Of a stretch of DNA of 64,000 nucleotides, positions 10,183-20,488 are shown in pieces. The DNA lies in contig NZ_CM001773.1 of the NCBI RefSeq assembly GCF_000314895.2, positions 122,441-186,440 on the forward strand, read 5' to 3'. Position 1 is the stretch's first letter. Each line of letters begins with the position of its first letter. The translations under genes were made by a program, and so were the position numbers. Source of the stretch: Providencia sneebia DSM 19967 (GTDB lineage Bacteria > Pseudomonadota > Gammaproteobacteria > Enterobacterales > Enterobacteriaceae). Under the pieces are notes generated by a model. It worked only from the letters and a program-made list of their open reading frames with translations, was not told the DNA's origin and searched no databases.

Positions 10183-13100
10183 GTGCGTTTGATTACCAGT
10201 TTTTTTTTCAGCCTGCTAATCGCCTTTTCAGCTATTGCAGCACCGAATACCTCGCTGAATGAGACACAGATTAAACAGGAGCTTGCTCAACTTGATGCAA
10301 GTAAGAATCCTAAAGATACCGAAATAATTCAGGCGCTCCAAGGTGCCTTGAACTGGATTGGTGAAGCCAAAGAATCGGATGCCCGAGCTAAATCTTACCA
10401 AGATGCTATTGATAATTACCCCAAGATTATCAAGGAATTAAGACAAAACCTACTCAAGGAAAGTGATGAGCCACCAGCAATTCCGAGTGATATCACGTTA
10501 GCTGAACTTGAACAAAAAATTATTCAGGTCAGCAGCCAGTTGCTTGAGCAAGGAAGAAAAACCCAACAAGAGCAAGATAAAGGGCGCGAAATCAGTGAAT
10601 CTTTAGGCGCACTTCCTCAGCAATTGTCTGAGGCTCGCCGATTGCTGTCAGAAGCAACATTTCGCTATCAATCTTTGAATAGCTCTGCGACACCTTTATC
10701 AGAAGCGCAAGCAGCACTTGCTCAAGCAGAAATAGCCGCTCGCAAATCCAGTGTTAATGAGCTGGAAATGGCGCAATTATCGGCAAGTAATCGCCAAGAA
10801 ATCTCGCGAATGACGTTAGATATTAATAAAAACGTTATCATCGCCTTGAATTAGAGTTACAAAAATTACGTGAGGTACAAAATACCTTACGGCAGCAAAA
10901 AGCTGTGCTTGCTTTAGAACATACTGAAATGCTCGCAGAACAAGGTGAATTAACCCCTTTCTTAAAAGAGCAAATCGACATTAACCGCAAACTTTCGCAA
11001 GAGCTGACCAACCAAGCGGCGAGAATGAGCACAATAAATGCTAATCAAGCAACAACTTCTGCCAATATCCAAGATGCACGCCAAGCCTTAACAACGATTC
11101 GTGAACAAGCACAATGGTTAGATGGTTCAAATACATTAGGGGAAGCCTTACGCACGCAATTATCGCGCTTGCCTGAAATGCCAAAAAATCAGCAAATTAA
11201 TCGCGATATGGCAGACTTACGTGTTCAGCGACTCAACTATGAAGATATGCTTGATAGACTATCCAAAATGGATATCAGTGTTCAAGAAACGGAGAACGAT
11301 TTAAATTCATCGCAGGCTCAAGTTTATGCTTCATTAATCAAAACACGCAAAGAATTACTTTCATCTTTAATTTCAGGTTTTGATACCGAAATGTTAGAGC
11401 TAACCAAGCTGAATGTTTCCACAAGTCAACTCACTGATGCATTAAAAGATGTTAAAGATGCTTCACACCGTTATCTATTCTGGGTCGCAGATGTTCCACC
11501 AATCAACATCCATTACCCCGTTTTATTAATTACTGATATTACCCAATTACTCTCTTTAGATACACTTTCTCAGTTAACGGGCGCATTAGAAGTAATGGTA
11601 ACCACCCAAAATACATTCCTCTATCTTTTGGGTTCAGTCATTTTAGTGATTTTTAGTATCAGTACACGCAGGCATTATCAAGACTTCCTTGATCGCGCAA
11701 GCTTACGTATTGGTAAAGTCACTCAAGACCACTTTTATCTGACTATTCGCACAATTTTTTGGTCAATTATAGTCGCTCTACCGCTTCCCATGATGTGGTC
11801 AGCGATCGGCTATGGCTTACAAAGCGCGTGGCAATTCCCTATGGCTGCGGCTATTGGCTATGGTGTAAGTGCCACAACACCAGTGTTGTGGCTTTTTATG
11901 ATCAGTGAAACGTTCTCTCGCCAAACGGGCTTATTTATCGCCCATTTTGGTTGGGATAAAGGTTCAGTAAAACGGGCAATGCGTTATTATCGCCTCGCCA
12001 TTTTTGTCATTGTGCCGTTAATGATGTCATTGATTACGTTTGAGTATTACAGTGACAGAGAATTTGCTGCCACAATTGGCCGTTTCTGTTTTCTTCTATT
12101 ATGTTTTGCCCTGAGTTTGATGACCAATAACTTGCGACGCACGCAAGTGCCACTTTACCTAGATAGGCATGGTTCAGGGGATAACCTCATCAATAAAGCG
12201 TTATGGTGGATGTTGCTCATTGCTCCTATTGCGGCAGCATTTTTCTCTTTATTGGGTTATTTCTCAACATCACAAGCATTGCTGGCGCGTTTAGAAACCT
12301 CCGTCGCTATCTGGTTTGTATTGTTAATTGTTTATCATACCATCCGTCGTTGGATGTCAATGCAGCGCCGTAAGCTCGCCTTTGAGCGGGCAAAACAGCG
12401 TCGTGCTGATATTTTGGCACAACGGGCAAAAGGGGAAGATGACACACAATTACATAACACCAGTATTGAAGGTTCCATTGACATTGAGGAGCCAGTGATT
12501 GACCTTGATGCAATTAGCGCGCAATCCGTCGGGCTTGTGCGTTCTATCCTAACCATGATTGCACTTGTTTCACTGATTTGGTTATGGTCTGAACTTCATA
12601 CCGCATTCTCATTCCTAGAAAATATTCGCTTATGGGATGTCACTTCAACGATTAATGGTGTCGATACAGTCCAGCCTATTACAATGGGTTCTATCTTCAT
12701 CGCAATTTTAATTATTATTGTCACGACCCAGCTTGTTCGTAACCTACCTGCTTTGCTTGAATTAGCGGTTCTTCAGCATCTCGACTTAACACCGGGCACC
12801 GGTTATGCAATCAGTACATTAACTAAATATTCTATTACCATCATTGGCACGATTGTTGGGTTCTCAATGCTGGGGATCGATTGGTCTAAGTTACAATGGC
12901 TGATTGCCGCAATGGGGGTGGGGCTTGGTTTCGGCTTACAAGAAATTTTTGCCAACATTATTTCTGGTTTGATGATTTTATTTGAAAAACCGATTCGTAT
13001 TGGTGATACCGTTACAATCCGCAATCTAACAGGCAGTATTACTAAAATTAATACACGCGCCACCACATTGACGGATTGGGATAGAAAAGAAATTATTGTC

Positions 13101-13523
13101 CCGAATAAAGCGTTTATTACGGAGCAATTTATTAACTGGTCTTTATCTGACACTATCACGCGTATTGTCATAACAATTCCGGCACCACCTGACACTAATA
13201 GCCAGCTAGTTACCTCAATTCTTTTAGCAGCGGCAGAACGTTCACCAATGATATTGGATAATCCAAGCCCAGAAGTTTACTTAGTTGATTTACAACAAGG
13301 GATACAAATTTTTGAATTACGTGTATTCGCAGCAGAAATGGGGCATCGTTTACCTGCTCGCCATGAAATCAACCAAAACATCCTTGCCGCATTTGAAGAA
13401 CAAGGGATTACATTACCATTCCCGCCATTCCAAGCTCATGTGGATATCCGCGAAAATTATATTCAAAGTGCGACAAGTAACCCTTCAGGACGTAATCCAA
13501 GTCGTAAAACGGGCGAGCTATAG
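10183..13523 (+). pseudogene. mscM: Mechanosensitive channel MscM, single frameshift
   Basis: Miniconductance mechanosensitive channel of the MscS family (YjeP). The GTG at 10183, nine bases after AAGGAG, starts a signal peptide and a long periplasmic coiled-coil region. The frame closes with TAG at 10852. The family sequence (HRLELELQKLRE onward) resumes in the -1 frame and runs to 13523, including about ten membrane spans and the MscS core GVGLGFGLQEIFANIISG with FEKPIRIGDTV. Adding one A to the A5 run at 10828-10832 restores a protein of about 1113 aa, like E. coli MscM (1107). A sequencing indel is the simplest explanation; genuine inactivation or phase variation is possible. Confidence 0.9.
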
Positions 13524-13531
13524 ATGAAGTG

Positions 13532-13561
13532 GCATGACTAATAATATATATTTAGTCATGC
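13532..13561. terminator. Inverted repeat after mscM
   Basis: A perfect 10-bp inverted repeat, GCATGACTAA and TTAGTCATGC, with a 10-nt AT-only loop starts 9 bases past the mscM stop. It lacks a T-tract, so it is a weak terminator or a 3'-end stabiliser between mscM and the next small gene. Confidence 0.35.
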
Positions 13562-13583
13562 TATGAAAATTTCAGGAGAGTGA

Positions 13584-13913
13584 ATGAAACCATTTACAGA
13601 GCCACAAGATGAATTAGCAATATCTCGGATCACGCAACTTGAGCGGATCAGCTCGATATTGATCTTCCTAATTCCTCTGGTTATTTTGCTGATATGTGGT
13701 AAATCTTTCGCGACTAAAATCCTGTATCTTTGGCAAGTTTTAAGTCTAGCCTATATTGTGGTATATCGTCTATTTACTCGCCAACTATCAACTCGATCAT
13801 TACAATTGAAGATCCGCCGGGGCTGGCGATATAACCGCCTTTACCGGCTATGCTGGGTTTACTTAGTGCTCTCAATCTTGATCATGATTGGATATTGGTT
13901 TATTGCTTATTAA
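13584..13913 (+). CDS. Small inner-membrane protein of unknown function
   Basis: A 109-aa protein I do not recognise. It begins with a soluble acidic N-terminus (MKPFTEPQDELAIS), then shows three hydrophobic stretches: residues 26-43 (ILIFLIPLVILLICGK), about 45-62, and 90-109 (YLVLSILIMIGYWFIAY). Between the second and third lies a strongly basic loop (LKIRRGWRYNRLYR), predicting that loop in the cytoplasm. A good ribosome site, AGGAGAG, precedes the ATG by 4 bases. It lies on the same strand as psd-mscM, 60 bases downstream, so it may be an appended operon member. No function should be assigned. Confidence 0.7.
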   Translation: MKPFTEPQDELAISRITQLERISSILIFLIPLVILLICGKSFATKILYLWQVLSLAYIVVYRLFTRQLSTRSLQLKIRRGWRYNRLYRLCWVYLVLSILIMIGYWFIAY

Positions 13914-13961
13914 TCTTGGTATTTTCAGATTTAATACTATCTAAAATCTAAAGTGAATGCC

Positions 13962-14750
13962 TTAACCCGCTTTAAAACCATAGCTACTAATATAATTGTC
14001 TGCTAATTTTTGCGCTTGCTTCAACTCGTTTTCATCCAGTTTTTCGGCTATTTTTTGCTGTAATCTATGGCTCTCTTTATTACCGCTATAAACAGCAGTT
14101 GATAGCCATGCATAAGCTTGCTGAAGGTTCTTCTTCACACCTTTACCTTCAAAGTACATGACACCTAAACGATCTTGTGATTTAGCATCATGTTGTTTTG
14201 CTGCTTTGCGGAACCAAAATACTGCTTTTTCGTTATCAACATCGACACCATTTCCAACAGAATACATCTGCCCAATGTTGAATTGAGCAATCACATTACC
14301 GCCTTGAGCTGCCTTTCTAAACCAAAATGCAGCTTTTGTGCTATCCTGCGTGACACCAAGACCTTGCGCATACATCATTGCCATATTCGTTTCAGCACGA
14401 GTATCATTTTGTTTTGCAGCTTGCTCATACCAAAGCATTGCTTTTTCATAGTCTCGTCTTACACCGAAACCGTTGACATACATGGTGCCTAGGCGAAACT
14501 GAGCATCAACATTGCCTTTATCACCTGCTTTGATAAACCACTCTGCTGCGGTTTTCGAGTCTTGAGAAACCCCATCTCCCGTAAAATAGCGTTCGCCTAA
14601 AAGAAATTGTGAGGTTGGTTCACCATTATGTGCTGCTTCTGTCACTTGCTCAATTGTTTGCTGAGATGTGCTTGATGTTGTAGGCACTGCCAATAATAAA
14701 GAGCTATAACAAACAGAACCAAGCAATAGTGCCAATGCAATTTTTTTCAT
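13962..14750 (-). CDS. Secreted Sel1-like repeat protein
   Basis: A 262-aa protein with a clear signal peptide (MKKIALALLLGSVCYSSLLLA) followed by about five Sel1-like repeats from residue 45 to 225. Each repeat shows the pattern AQFxLGxMYxxGxGVxxDxxKAxxWFxKAA. Sel1 repeats are alpha/alpha solenoids used as protein-interaction scaffolds; related periplasmic proteins occur in many enterobacteria with diverse roles. The C-terminal 35 residues are charged and helical. It is monocistronic and convergent with the 13584-13913 gene. The partner and role cannot be read from sequence. Confidence 0.85.
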   Translation of the reverse strand: MKKIALALLLGSVCYSSLLLAVPTTSSTSQQTIEQVTEAAHNGEPTSQFLLGERYFTGDGVSQDSKTAAEWFIKAGDKGNVDAQFRLGTMYVNGFGVRRDYEKAMLWYEQAAKQNDTRAETNMAMMYAQGLGVTQDSTKAAFWFRKAAQGGNVIAQFNIGQMYSVGNGVDVDNEKAVFWFRKAAKQHDAKSQDRLGVMYFEGKGVKKNLQQAYAWLSTAVYSGNKESHRLQQKIAEKLDENELKQAQKLADNYISSYGFKAG

Positions 14751-14954
14751 CCTAAAAAACCCTCAACAATACAGCATTCCAACCGAAAAATAGTGTGATG
14801 AACTACTTTTAACTTATCATCTATAACCAGTTAATCCAGACCTAATTTAGACTTTCTTACAGTTTAATTTCACTTGGTATCATAAAGAATAGGAAAAATA
14901 GTGTTATTCGCCTTTATCGCACTTTTTTACCTTCGCATATCGATAATAAAAATA

Positions 14955-14984
14955 AAGGCTGGGAAGGAGAACCTAACCAGCCTT
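14955..14984 (-). terminator. Terminator of the recQ-pldB-yigL operon
   Basis: On the minus strand AAGGCTGG and CCAGCCTT form an 8-bp stem with a 14-nt loop, followed by TATTTTTATT. It lies 24 bases beyond the yigL stop. Confidence 0.65.
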
Positions 14985-15007
14985 AACATTGCATAGAACA
15001 GCTAATA

Positions 15008-15817
15008 TTATTTATTGATATAGTATTTTCTCAAATAGTGAGCAACGGCATCATCTGCATTTGAACCAATTACTTCTAATTGTGGTAATTCATCTTTCAA
15101 CATTTGATGTGCATTTTCCATAATGCACCCTTTACCAGAAATAGTGAGCATCTCTTTATCATTCATACCATCACCAAATGCGATGCAATGATGAGGCTGA
15201 TAACCTTGTAGGGCTGCAACTTGTTGTAATGCATCCCCTTTAGAAACTACGCCCGCCATGACCTCAAGGCAACTACGCAATGAAAATGTGACATTGACTC
15301 TGTCTTGCCAACGCTGACGAATACGATTTTGTAAGTCAACTAACACGTCATGATTTTCACTGGTGAAATAGACTTTACAAACATCTGAAGTATCAAAATC
15401 ATGACGATCAAATAAGGTGTACTGGAAAACAGATTCTTTAAAAAACGCTTTTTGCTCAGGGCTTTCTCTATTAATAAACCAATCATCACCACCATAATAA
15501 TTGGTCACAATATCAGGATGCTCAAATTCCATTAAACACAGTTCATGTGCAATATCAGCATCAACATTATGCTTAAAAATTAACTCGCCAGAGGTATTGT
15601 GTACACGAGCGCCATTAGAAGTGATCATATAAGCATTAATGCCTAAGCCATCTCTTATTTGAGCAACATCAATATGATGGCGACCTGTTGCAAACACAAA
15701 ATGAACATCTTGTGTTTCCACCAGCTGCTTTAAAGTTTCCTTAGTGAAAGACGTTAAATCATGATTAGGGGATAAAAGCGTACCGTCCAAATCAGAAGCA
15801 ACAACAGGATATTTCAT
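15008..15817 (-). CDS. yigL: HAD-superfamily phosphatase YigL
   Basis: Cof-type (C2 cap) haloacid dehalogenase phosphatase; E. coli YigL hydrolyses pyridoxal phosphate and sugar phosphates such as 2-deoxyglucose-6-phosphate. Motif I DLDGTLLS at residues 9-16 holds the nucleophile and acid Asp. Motif II TSNGA, the motif III lysine in VSKGDAL and motif IV GDGMNDKEML are all intact. Length is 269 aa against 266 in E. coli. It is the last gene after recQ and pldB, 13 bases from pldB. In E. coli rhtB and rhtC interrupt recQ-pldB-yigL; here they are absent. Confidence 0.93.
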   Translation of the reverse strand: MKYPVVASDLDGTLLSPNHDLTSFTKETLKQLVETQDVHFVFATGRHHIDVAQIRDGLGINAYMITSNGARVHNTSGELIFKHNVDADIAHELCLMEFEHPDIVTNYYGGDDWFINRESPEQKAFFKESVFQYTLFDRHDFDTSDVCKVYFTSENHDVLVDLQNRIRQRWQDRVNVTFSLRSCLEVMAGVVSKGDALQQVAALQGYQPHHCIAFGDGMNDKEMLTISGKGCIMENAHQMLKDELPQLEVIGSNADDAVAHYLRKYYINK

Positions 15818-15830
15818 AAATAATTCCTAA

Positions 15831-16859
15831 CTAATACTTCGCAAAAAAATCACAAATTGCATTTAGAGCCATTGCTCTTAGTGCATCCACTTCAAACAGG
15901 ATTTCGTGGTGTGCCCCTTCAATAATGAGAGGTAATTTTTCTTCTCTTCCTGTTTGCGCTTTTTGCCTATTTTGACAAAAAGCTTGTAGCTCTCGGTTGC
16001 TGACCACTTTTTCTTCACTGGCTTCTAGCAGTATTAGTGGTACATCAATATCTCCCGCTTTTTCAATTAATTCATTGCCTATTGAAAAACTTTCTCGTAA
16101 CCAATGGTAAGTTGGCCCACCAAGACGTAATTCAGGATAATCAGCGTAATAGCGCAAATAGCGGCGATAACGCTCCTGACTATGTGTCAGCACATTAATA
16201 AGGTAAGGCAAAGGCTGCCATTTTCCTGTTGAGACAGCATAATCATTTCGCACACTTTGCCGTGATTCTGCTCTTTCAACAATAAAACCTGCAAGCCAAC
16301 GAGGCATCGGTAAGTTAATCCCAAACATCGGCGCGCAAAGTGCTGCTGCATCAAAGGTTATTTTATCGCGCAATAAATATCCACTAAGAATAGCGCCGCC
16401 CATAGAGTGCGCTAATGCATAGCATTTGGGATAATGCCGATAACGCACTTCAAGCTCAATAAACTTGGCAAAATCGTCAATATAATCCGTAAATTTTTCA
16501 ACATGACCTTTTTGCGGATCACTGAGCATACGCCCTGACCGCCCTTGTCCGCGATGGTCAATAATAAAGACATCGAAGCCAAGATGATAGAAGTCATAAG
16601 CGACTTCTGGATATTTAACGTAGCTTTCGCTACGGCCAGGTGAGATGACAATGGCTTTATGGTGACGAGAATTAATAAAACGCACATAGCGGATAGGAAT
16701 ATCATCAACACCTAAAAATTCATCTTCTTCGCGTAATTGCCAAAAGTCTAAAAGTGGCCCATTCGTAAATGCAGAAAATTGTGTCTCGCGATTTAGCCAG
16801 CTCTCTTTTAGCCTTTTAGGTGTCATGCGATTTAACCTCTCATCATTCATAGCCTTCAA
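15831..16859 (-). CDS. pldB: Lysophospholipase L2 PldB
   Basis: Alpha/beta hydrolase associated with the inner membrane that deacylates lysophospholipids. The oxyanion and cap regions IDHRGQGRSG and the nucleophile elbow AHSMGGA (Ser) are clear, and GAHHEILFE near the C-terminus provides the catalytic His. Length is 342 aa in the longest form. In-frame ATG codons at 16859, 16850 and 16826 are possible; the last has GAGG nine bases upstream and matches the E. coli start best. Its 5' end overlaps the recQ stop by up to 17 bases, so the two are probably co-translated. Confidence 0.92.
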   Translation of the reverse strand: MKAMNDERLNRMTPKRLKESWLNRETQFSAFTNGPLLDFWQLREEDEFLGVDDIPIRYVRFINSRHHKAIVISPGRSESYVKYPEVAYDFYHLGFDVFIIDHRGQGRSGRMLSDPQKGHVEKFTDYIDDFAKFIELEVRYRHYPKCYALAHSMGGAILSGYLLRDKITFDAAALCAPMFGINLPMPRWLAGFIVERAESRQSVRNDYAVSTGKWQPLPYLINVLTHSQERYRRYLRYYADYPELRLGGPTYHWLRESFSIGNELIEKAGDIDVPLILLEASEEKVVSNRELQAFCQNRQKAQTGREEKLPLIIEGAHHEILFEVDALRAMALNAICDFFAKY

Positions 16860-18669
16860 TATGATCTTGGATTAAAGCCATGAAAGCTTCTCCAAAACGT
16901 TCGAGCTTTTTCTCCCCAACACCATTAATTAATAATAATTCTGATGATGATGTTGGACAGTGCTCTGCCATTTCAATGAGTGTCGCATCATTAAAAACAA
17001 CAAAGGGTGGAATATTATCTTCATCTGCAATGGATTTTCGCAGCTTCCGTAATTTAGCAAAGAGCTTCTTATCATAATTGCCATGATAAATTTTGTTTTG
17101 TTGATTACGGCTTTTTGTGACTAAAACACGAGGAACAGCAAGTTGGAGTGACGTCTCACCACGTAAAACAGGCCTTGCCGCTTCTGTTAATTGTAATGCT
17201 GAAAAATGCGTAATATTTTGAACAATCATGCCTAAATGAATTAATTGCCGCAACACACTGACCCAATGTTCATTGGAATGCTCTTTACCAATACCATAAA
17301 CGGGAAGTTTGTCGTGCCCTAGATCGCGTATTCTTTGGTTATTAGCGCCGCGTAGTACTTCAACAATATAACCTATACCAAATCGCTGCCCGACTCGGTA
17401 AATACATGACAATGCTTTTTGCGCATCAACTAATCCATCATATTGTTTAGGTGGATCTAAACAAATATCACAGTTACCACAAGGCGTTTGTCGGTTTTCA
17501 CCAAAATAATTGAGTAAGACTAAACGACGGCATGTTTGCGCCTCAGCAAACGCTGCAATGGCATTTAATTTATGCCGTTCAATATCCTGATGCATGCCAG
17601 CCGGTTTTTCTTCAAGACAACGGCGTAGCCATGCCATATCAGCCGGATCATAAAATAGAATGGCTTCGGCTTCGACACCATCTCGTCCTGCACGTCCGGT
17701 TTCTTGGTAATAAGCTTCGATATTTCGCGGTATATCAAAATGGGCAACAAAACGGACATTCGATTTATTAATGCCCATACCAAATGCCACAGTTGCAACA
17801 ACAATTTGAATATTGTCTTTCAAAAAGGCATCTTGTACCCATTCACGCTGCTGATTATCTAAGCCTGCATGATAAGCTTCCACCGTCAGCCCGCGTTTTT
17901 TCAAACGTTCTGCCGTTTCTTCCACTTTATTGCGACTATTACAATAAACAATTCCGGCTTTACCTTTTTGCGCTTTGATAAAGAACCATAATTGATCTAA
18001 TGGCTTATATTTTTCTACCAAGGTATAACGAATATTTGGTCTATCAAAGCTGCTGATTTGTATTAGTGGATCTTGTAAATCTAGACGGCGAATAATATCC
18101 GCGCGTGTGGTTTCATCTGCTGTTGCCGTTAATGCCATAACTGGCACATCTGGAAAGTGCTGTCTTAACTGACCCATACCGCGATATTCGGGGCGAAAAT
18201 CATGTCCCCATTGCGAAATACAATGCGCTTCATCGACAGCAAATAGTGCAACATTCCAGTTAGACAAATGGCTGAGAAAATAGTCAGTGAGCAGCCTTTC
18301 GGGTGCGACATACAGCAATTTTATCTTACCTTGAGAACACGCATCCATCACTTCGCGTTGTTCAAGTGCTGTTTGTGATGAATTCAAACATGCCGCATTC
18401 ACACCATGAAGTTGCAGCTGATCGACCTGATCTTTCATCAGTGAAATAAGAGGAGAAACAACCAATGTGATCCCATCTTTAACTAAAGCTGGCACCTGAT
18501 AACAAAGAGATTTTCCACCCCCAGTCGGCATCAAGACCAAACAATCGCGATTATCAAGAATAGCGCGAATAACCGCTTCTTGACCGGGACGAAAAGATTG
18601 ATAGCCAAAGGTACTGTTTAAAATACTTTCGGCGAGTGATAATTGGGAGATCACTTCAGCGGTCGACAC
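16843..18669 (-). CDS. recQ: ATP-dependent DNA helicase RecQ
   Basis: 3'-to-5' superfamily 2 helicase that suppresses illegitimate recombination and works with RecJ and Topo III. Helicase motifs appear in order: MPTGGGKSLCYQ (I), VSPLISLMKDQV (Ia), DEAHCISQWGHDFRPEY (II), ALTATAD (III), and GRAGRDG (VI). The RQC zinc cluster CRR...CGNCDIC follows, then an HRDC domain in the last 80 residues. The GTG at 18669 preceded by AGGA gives 608 aa, close to E. coli (609); a TTG at 18681 would add four residues. It heads the recQ-pldB-yigL run. Confidence 0.95.
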   Translation of the reverse strand: MSTAEVISQLSLAESILNSTFGYQSFRPGQEAVIRAILDNRDCLVLMPTGGGKSLCYQVPALVKDGITLVVSPLISLMKDQVDQLQLHGVNAACLNSSQTALEQREVMDACSQGKIKLLYVAPERLLTDYFLSHLSNWNVALFAVDEAHCISQWGHDFRPEYRGMGQLRQHFPDVPVMALTATADETTRADIIRRLDLQDPLIQISSFDRPNIRYTLVEKYKPLDQLWFFIKAQKGKAGIVYCNSRNKVEETAERLKKRGLTVEAYHAGLDNQQREWVQDAFLKDNIQIVVATVAFGMGINKSNVRFVAHFDIPRNIEAYYQETGRAGRDGVEAEAILFYDPADMAWLRRCLEEKPAGMHQDIERHKLNAIAAFAEAQTCRRLVLLNYFGENRQTPCGNCDICLDPPKQYDGLVDAQKALSCIYRVGQRFGIGYIVEVLRGANNQRIRDLGHDKLPVYGIGKEHSNEHWVSVLRQLIHLGMIVQNITHFSALQLTEAARPVLRGETSLQLAVPRVLVTKSRNQQNKIYHGNYDKKLFAKLRKLRKSIADEDNIPPFVVFNDATLIEMAEHCPTSSSELLLINGVGEKKLERFGEAFMALIQDHIEGYE

Positions 18670-18808
18670 ATGAATCCTCAAGTTACAAACTGATGGCGGC
18701 TCAAATGCGCCGCTAATATTGGGTCAAAAGTGCTAGGTACCTTCCAACTCAGCCTAAATGACAAGTAATCTAGAAAGTGAATGTATGCTAGCAAATAAGT
18801 TCTGATGA

Positions 18809-19702
18809 CTAAAGCATATCGTTCAACATCACACCAATACCAAACCGAGTTTGTCGATAATCATAATCAATCATTGATTCGCCATAGCCACTAAATAATT
18901 GGGTATATAATCTAACATGCTTAGTAATTGGATAGCTCCAGCCTAATTCCGCAGCGCCATAGCCACTATTCCAATTATATCGAGCCGTTGTAGAGATAAC
19001 GCTATCACCTAATGCATAACCGACTTTTAAACGGTAGTAGCCCATATATTTCGTGATATTCCGGTTGTCATCGCTGCTGGCGCTTTCATGAATACGATAC
19101 CAAGGTTTCAAATCCACTTGCCAATTTCCATTTTGCGCCATTGCACGCGCATAAATGCGGTTCCAGCTACGTGAGGTTGGGTCAGAACGTCCATTTGATT
19201 CATGGTTAAAACCCGTTTCAATATCACGTAATGTCCAGCCAGCAAATTGGTAATCTGTCGCCCAACCTATAAATACCTGAGGTTCATAATTTGTTTCACG
19301 AAACGGGGCTGACTCTTTTTTATTACTTAATTGCCACCATGAACGCTGAGTATAAGACGCGGCTAAGAGTGAATTATCACCTGCAATTCCTCGCCATAAT
19401 GGGAAAGCAAGACTAAGTTGAAATTTGACTTCGTCACGCAGTGCGTCTTTACCCCAATCATAGCTTTTAATCGCCTCTTTATTGATAGACGAACTATAAG
19501 TATAAATAATGTAGTTTGATTCATAAGGATAAAGTACAAAAGGATTATCATAGTTTTGTAATAAACCCGAAATAATACTGCCTCGAACTGGCTTTATATC
19601 TTTTACATCAGACTCTGTTGATGTATCTAGGTTCGTTTCTGCAAAAATCGAAATAGACCAAAAACAAAGCACTACACTGAGTAGTGTATTAAGAGCGCGC
19701 AT
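18809..19702 (-). CDS. pldA: Outer membrane phospholipase A1 PldA
   Basis: Calcium-dependent 12-strand beta-barrel phospholipase that acts on phospholipids misplaced in the outer leaflet. A signal peptide covers residues 1-21. The catalytic motif FNHESNGRSDPTSRSWNR supplies His167, Ser169 and Asn181, aligning with the known His/Ser/Asn triad of E. coli. The sequence ends RFGIGVMLNDML rather than in an aromatic residue. The neighbours yigI-rarD on one side and recQ on the other reproduce the E. coli order. It has its own 127-base upstream gap from recQ and is on the same strand. Confidence 0.95.
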   Translation of the reverse strand: MRALNTLLSVVLCFWSISIFAETNLDTSTESDVKDIKPVRGSIISGLLQNYDNPFVLYPYESNYIIYTYSSSINKEAIKSYDWGKDALRDEVKFQLSLAFPLWRGIAGDNSLLAASYTQRSWWQLSNKKESAPFRETNYEPQVFIGWATDYQFAGWTLRDIETGFNHESNGRSDPTSRSWNRIYARAMAQNGNWQVDLKPWYRIHESASSDDNRNITKYMGYYRLKVGYALGDSVISTTARYNWNSGYGAAELGWSYPITKHVRLYTQLFSGYGESMIDYDYRQTRFGIGVMLNDML

Positions 19703-19856
19703 TCTGTTATTCCTATTTTGAATATATCCAACTATTGTGTCTTATTTTACACATAAAATCCGATAGCTGCTGAAAGATTATTCATTCGTTTGTTAGAGAC
19801 AAAAATAATACATAATGATAGCTTATCATTTACTTATTAAAAAAAGGATGTGCAAG

Positions 19857-20327
19857 ATGAATGAACATACTTATTCTTTTGAAGAAGCAAGTAAATTTAT
19901 GAGCGATGCATTTATCTATAAAATGCCATTTAATCATCTTTTAGGAATCGAGCTTGCTCATATAAGTGATGATTTTGTCCAGCTTACACTGCGTAATCGT
20001 CCTGAACTTATTGGTAATTTTACTCAAAACATTCTTCATGGTGGCGCAATTGCATCAATATTAGATGTAGCAGGAGGAATGGTTTGTATTAACCGTTTAT
20101 TACAACGAATTACATCACTCACACGCGAAAATATTATTAATAGAATGTCTAAAATGGGCACCATTGATCTACGTGTAGATTATTTACGCCCAGGCAGAGG
20201 AGAAATATTTACCGCCAGTGCGAGCATATTGCGTGATGGTAATAAAATTGCGGTCACTCGCAGTGAATTACATAATGAGCTTAATCAACATATTGCAACA
20301 GCGACAGCAACTTATCTTATTGGATAA
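19857..20327 (+). CDS. yigI: Hotdog-fold acyl-CoA thioesterase YigI
   Basis: Cytoplasmic thioesterase of the PaaI/hotdog family; E. coli YigI hydrolyses medium- and long-chain acyl-CoA. The family motif appears as NILHGGAIASILDVAGG near residues 55-71, and the MGTIDLRVDYLRPGRGE segment is nearly identical to E. coli. I place the start at the ATG at 19857 (MNEHTYSF), 8 bases after AAGGA, giving 156 aa like E. coli (155). An upstream in-frame start at 19815 would add 14 residues that look unlike the family. It is divergent from pldA. Confidence 0.92.
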   Translation: MNEHTYSFEEASKFMSDAFIYKMPFNHLLGIELAHISDDFVQLTLRNRPELIGNFTQNILHGGAIASILDVAGGMVCINRLLQRITSLTRENIINRMSKMGTIDLRVDYLRPGRGEIFTASASILRDGNKIAVTRSELHNELNQHIATATATYLIG

Positions 20328-20488
20328 AAGCATAACATAAAAAAATAGTTGCCATGTGAACTAATTACTTGTAAAAAAACGCGAGCAATGTCACATTAGC
20401 TGAGTCATAAATCGAACCGGTTTTTTCTCCGGTCAACTATCTCAACCAACTGTTTTTTAGCTTTTAATCCATATATTCAGAGCCAATC

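Noticed and set aside
10820..10860. Programmed -1 frameshift in mscM
   Set aside because: T AAA AAC is not a canonical X XXY YYZ heptamer and no E. coli-type mscM frameshift is known to me; a homopolymer indel is simpler.
12803..13195. 130-codon frame antisense to mscM
   Set aside because: It mirrors the conserved MscS core on the opposite strand and has no start signals; it is a shadow frame.
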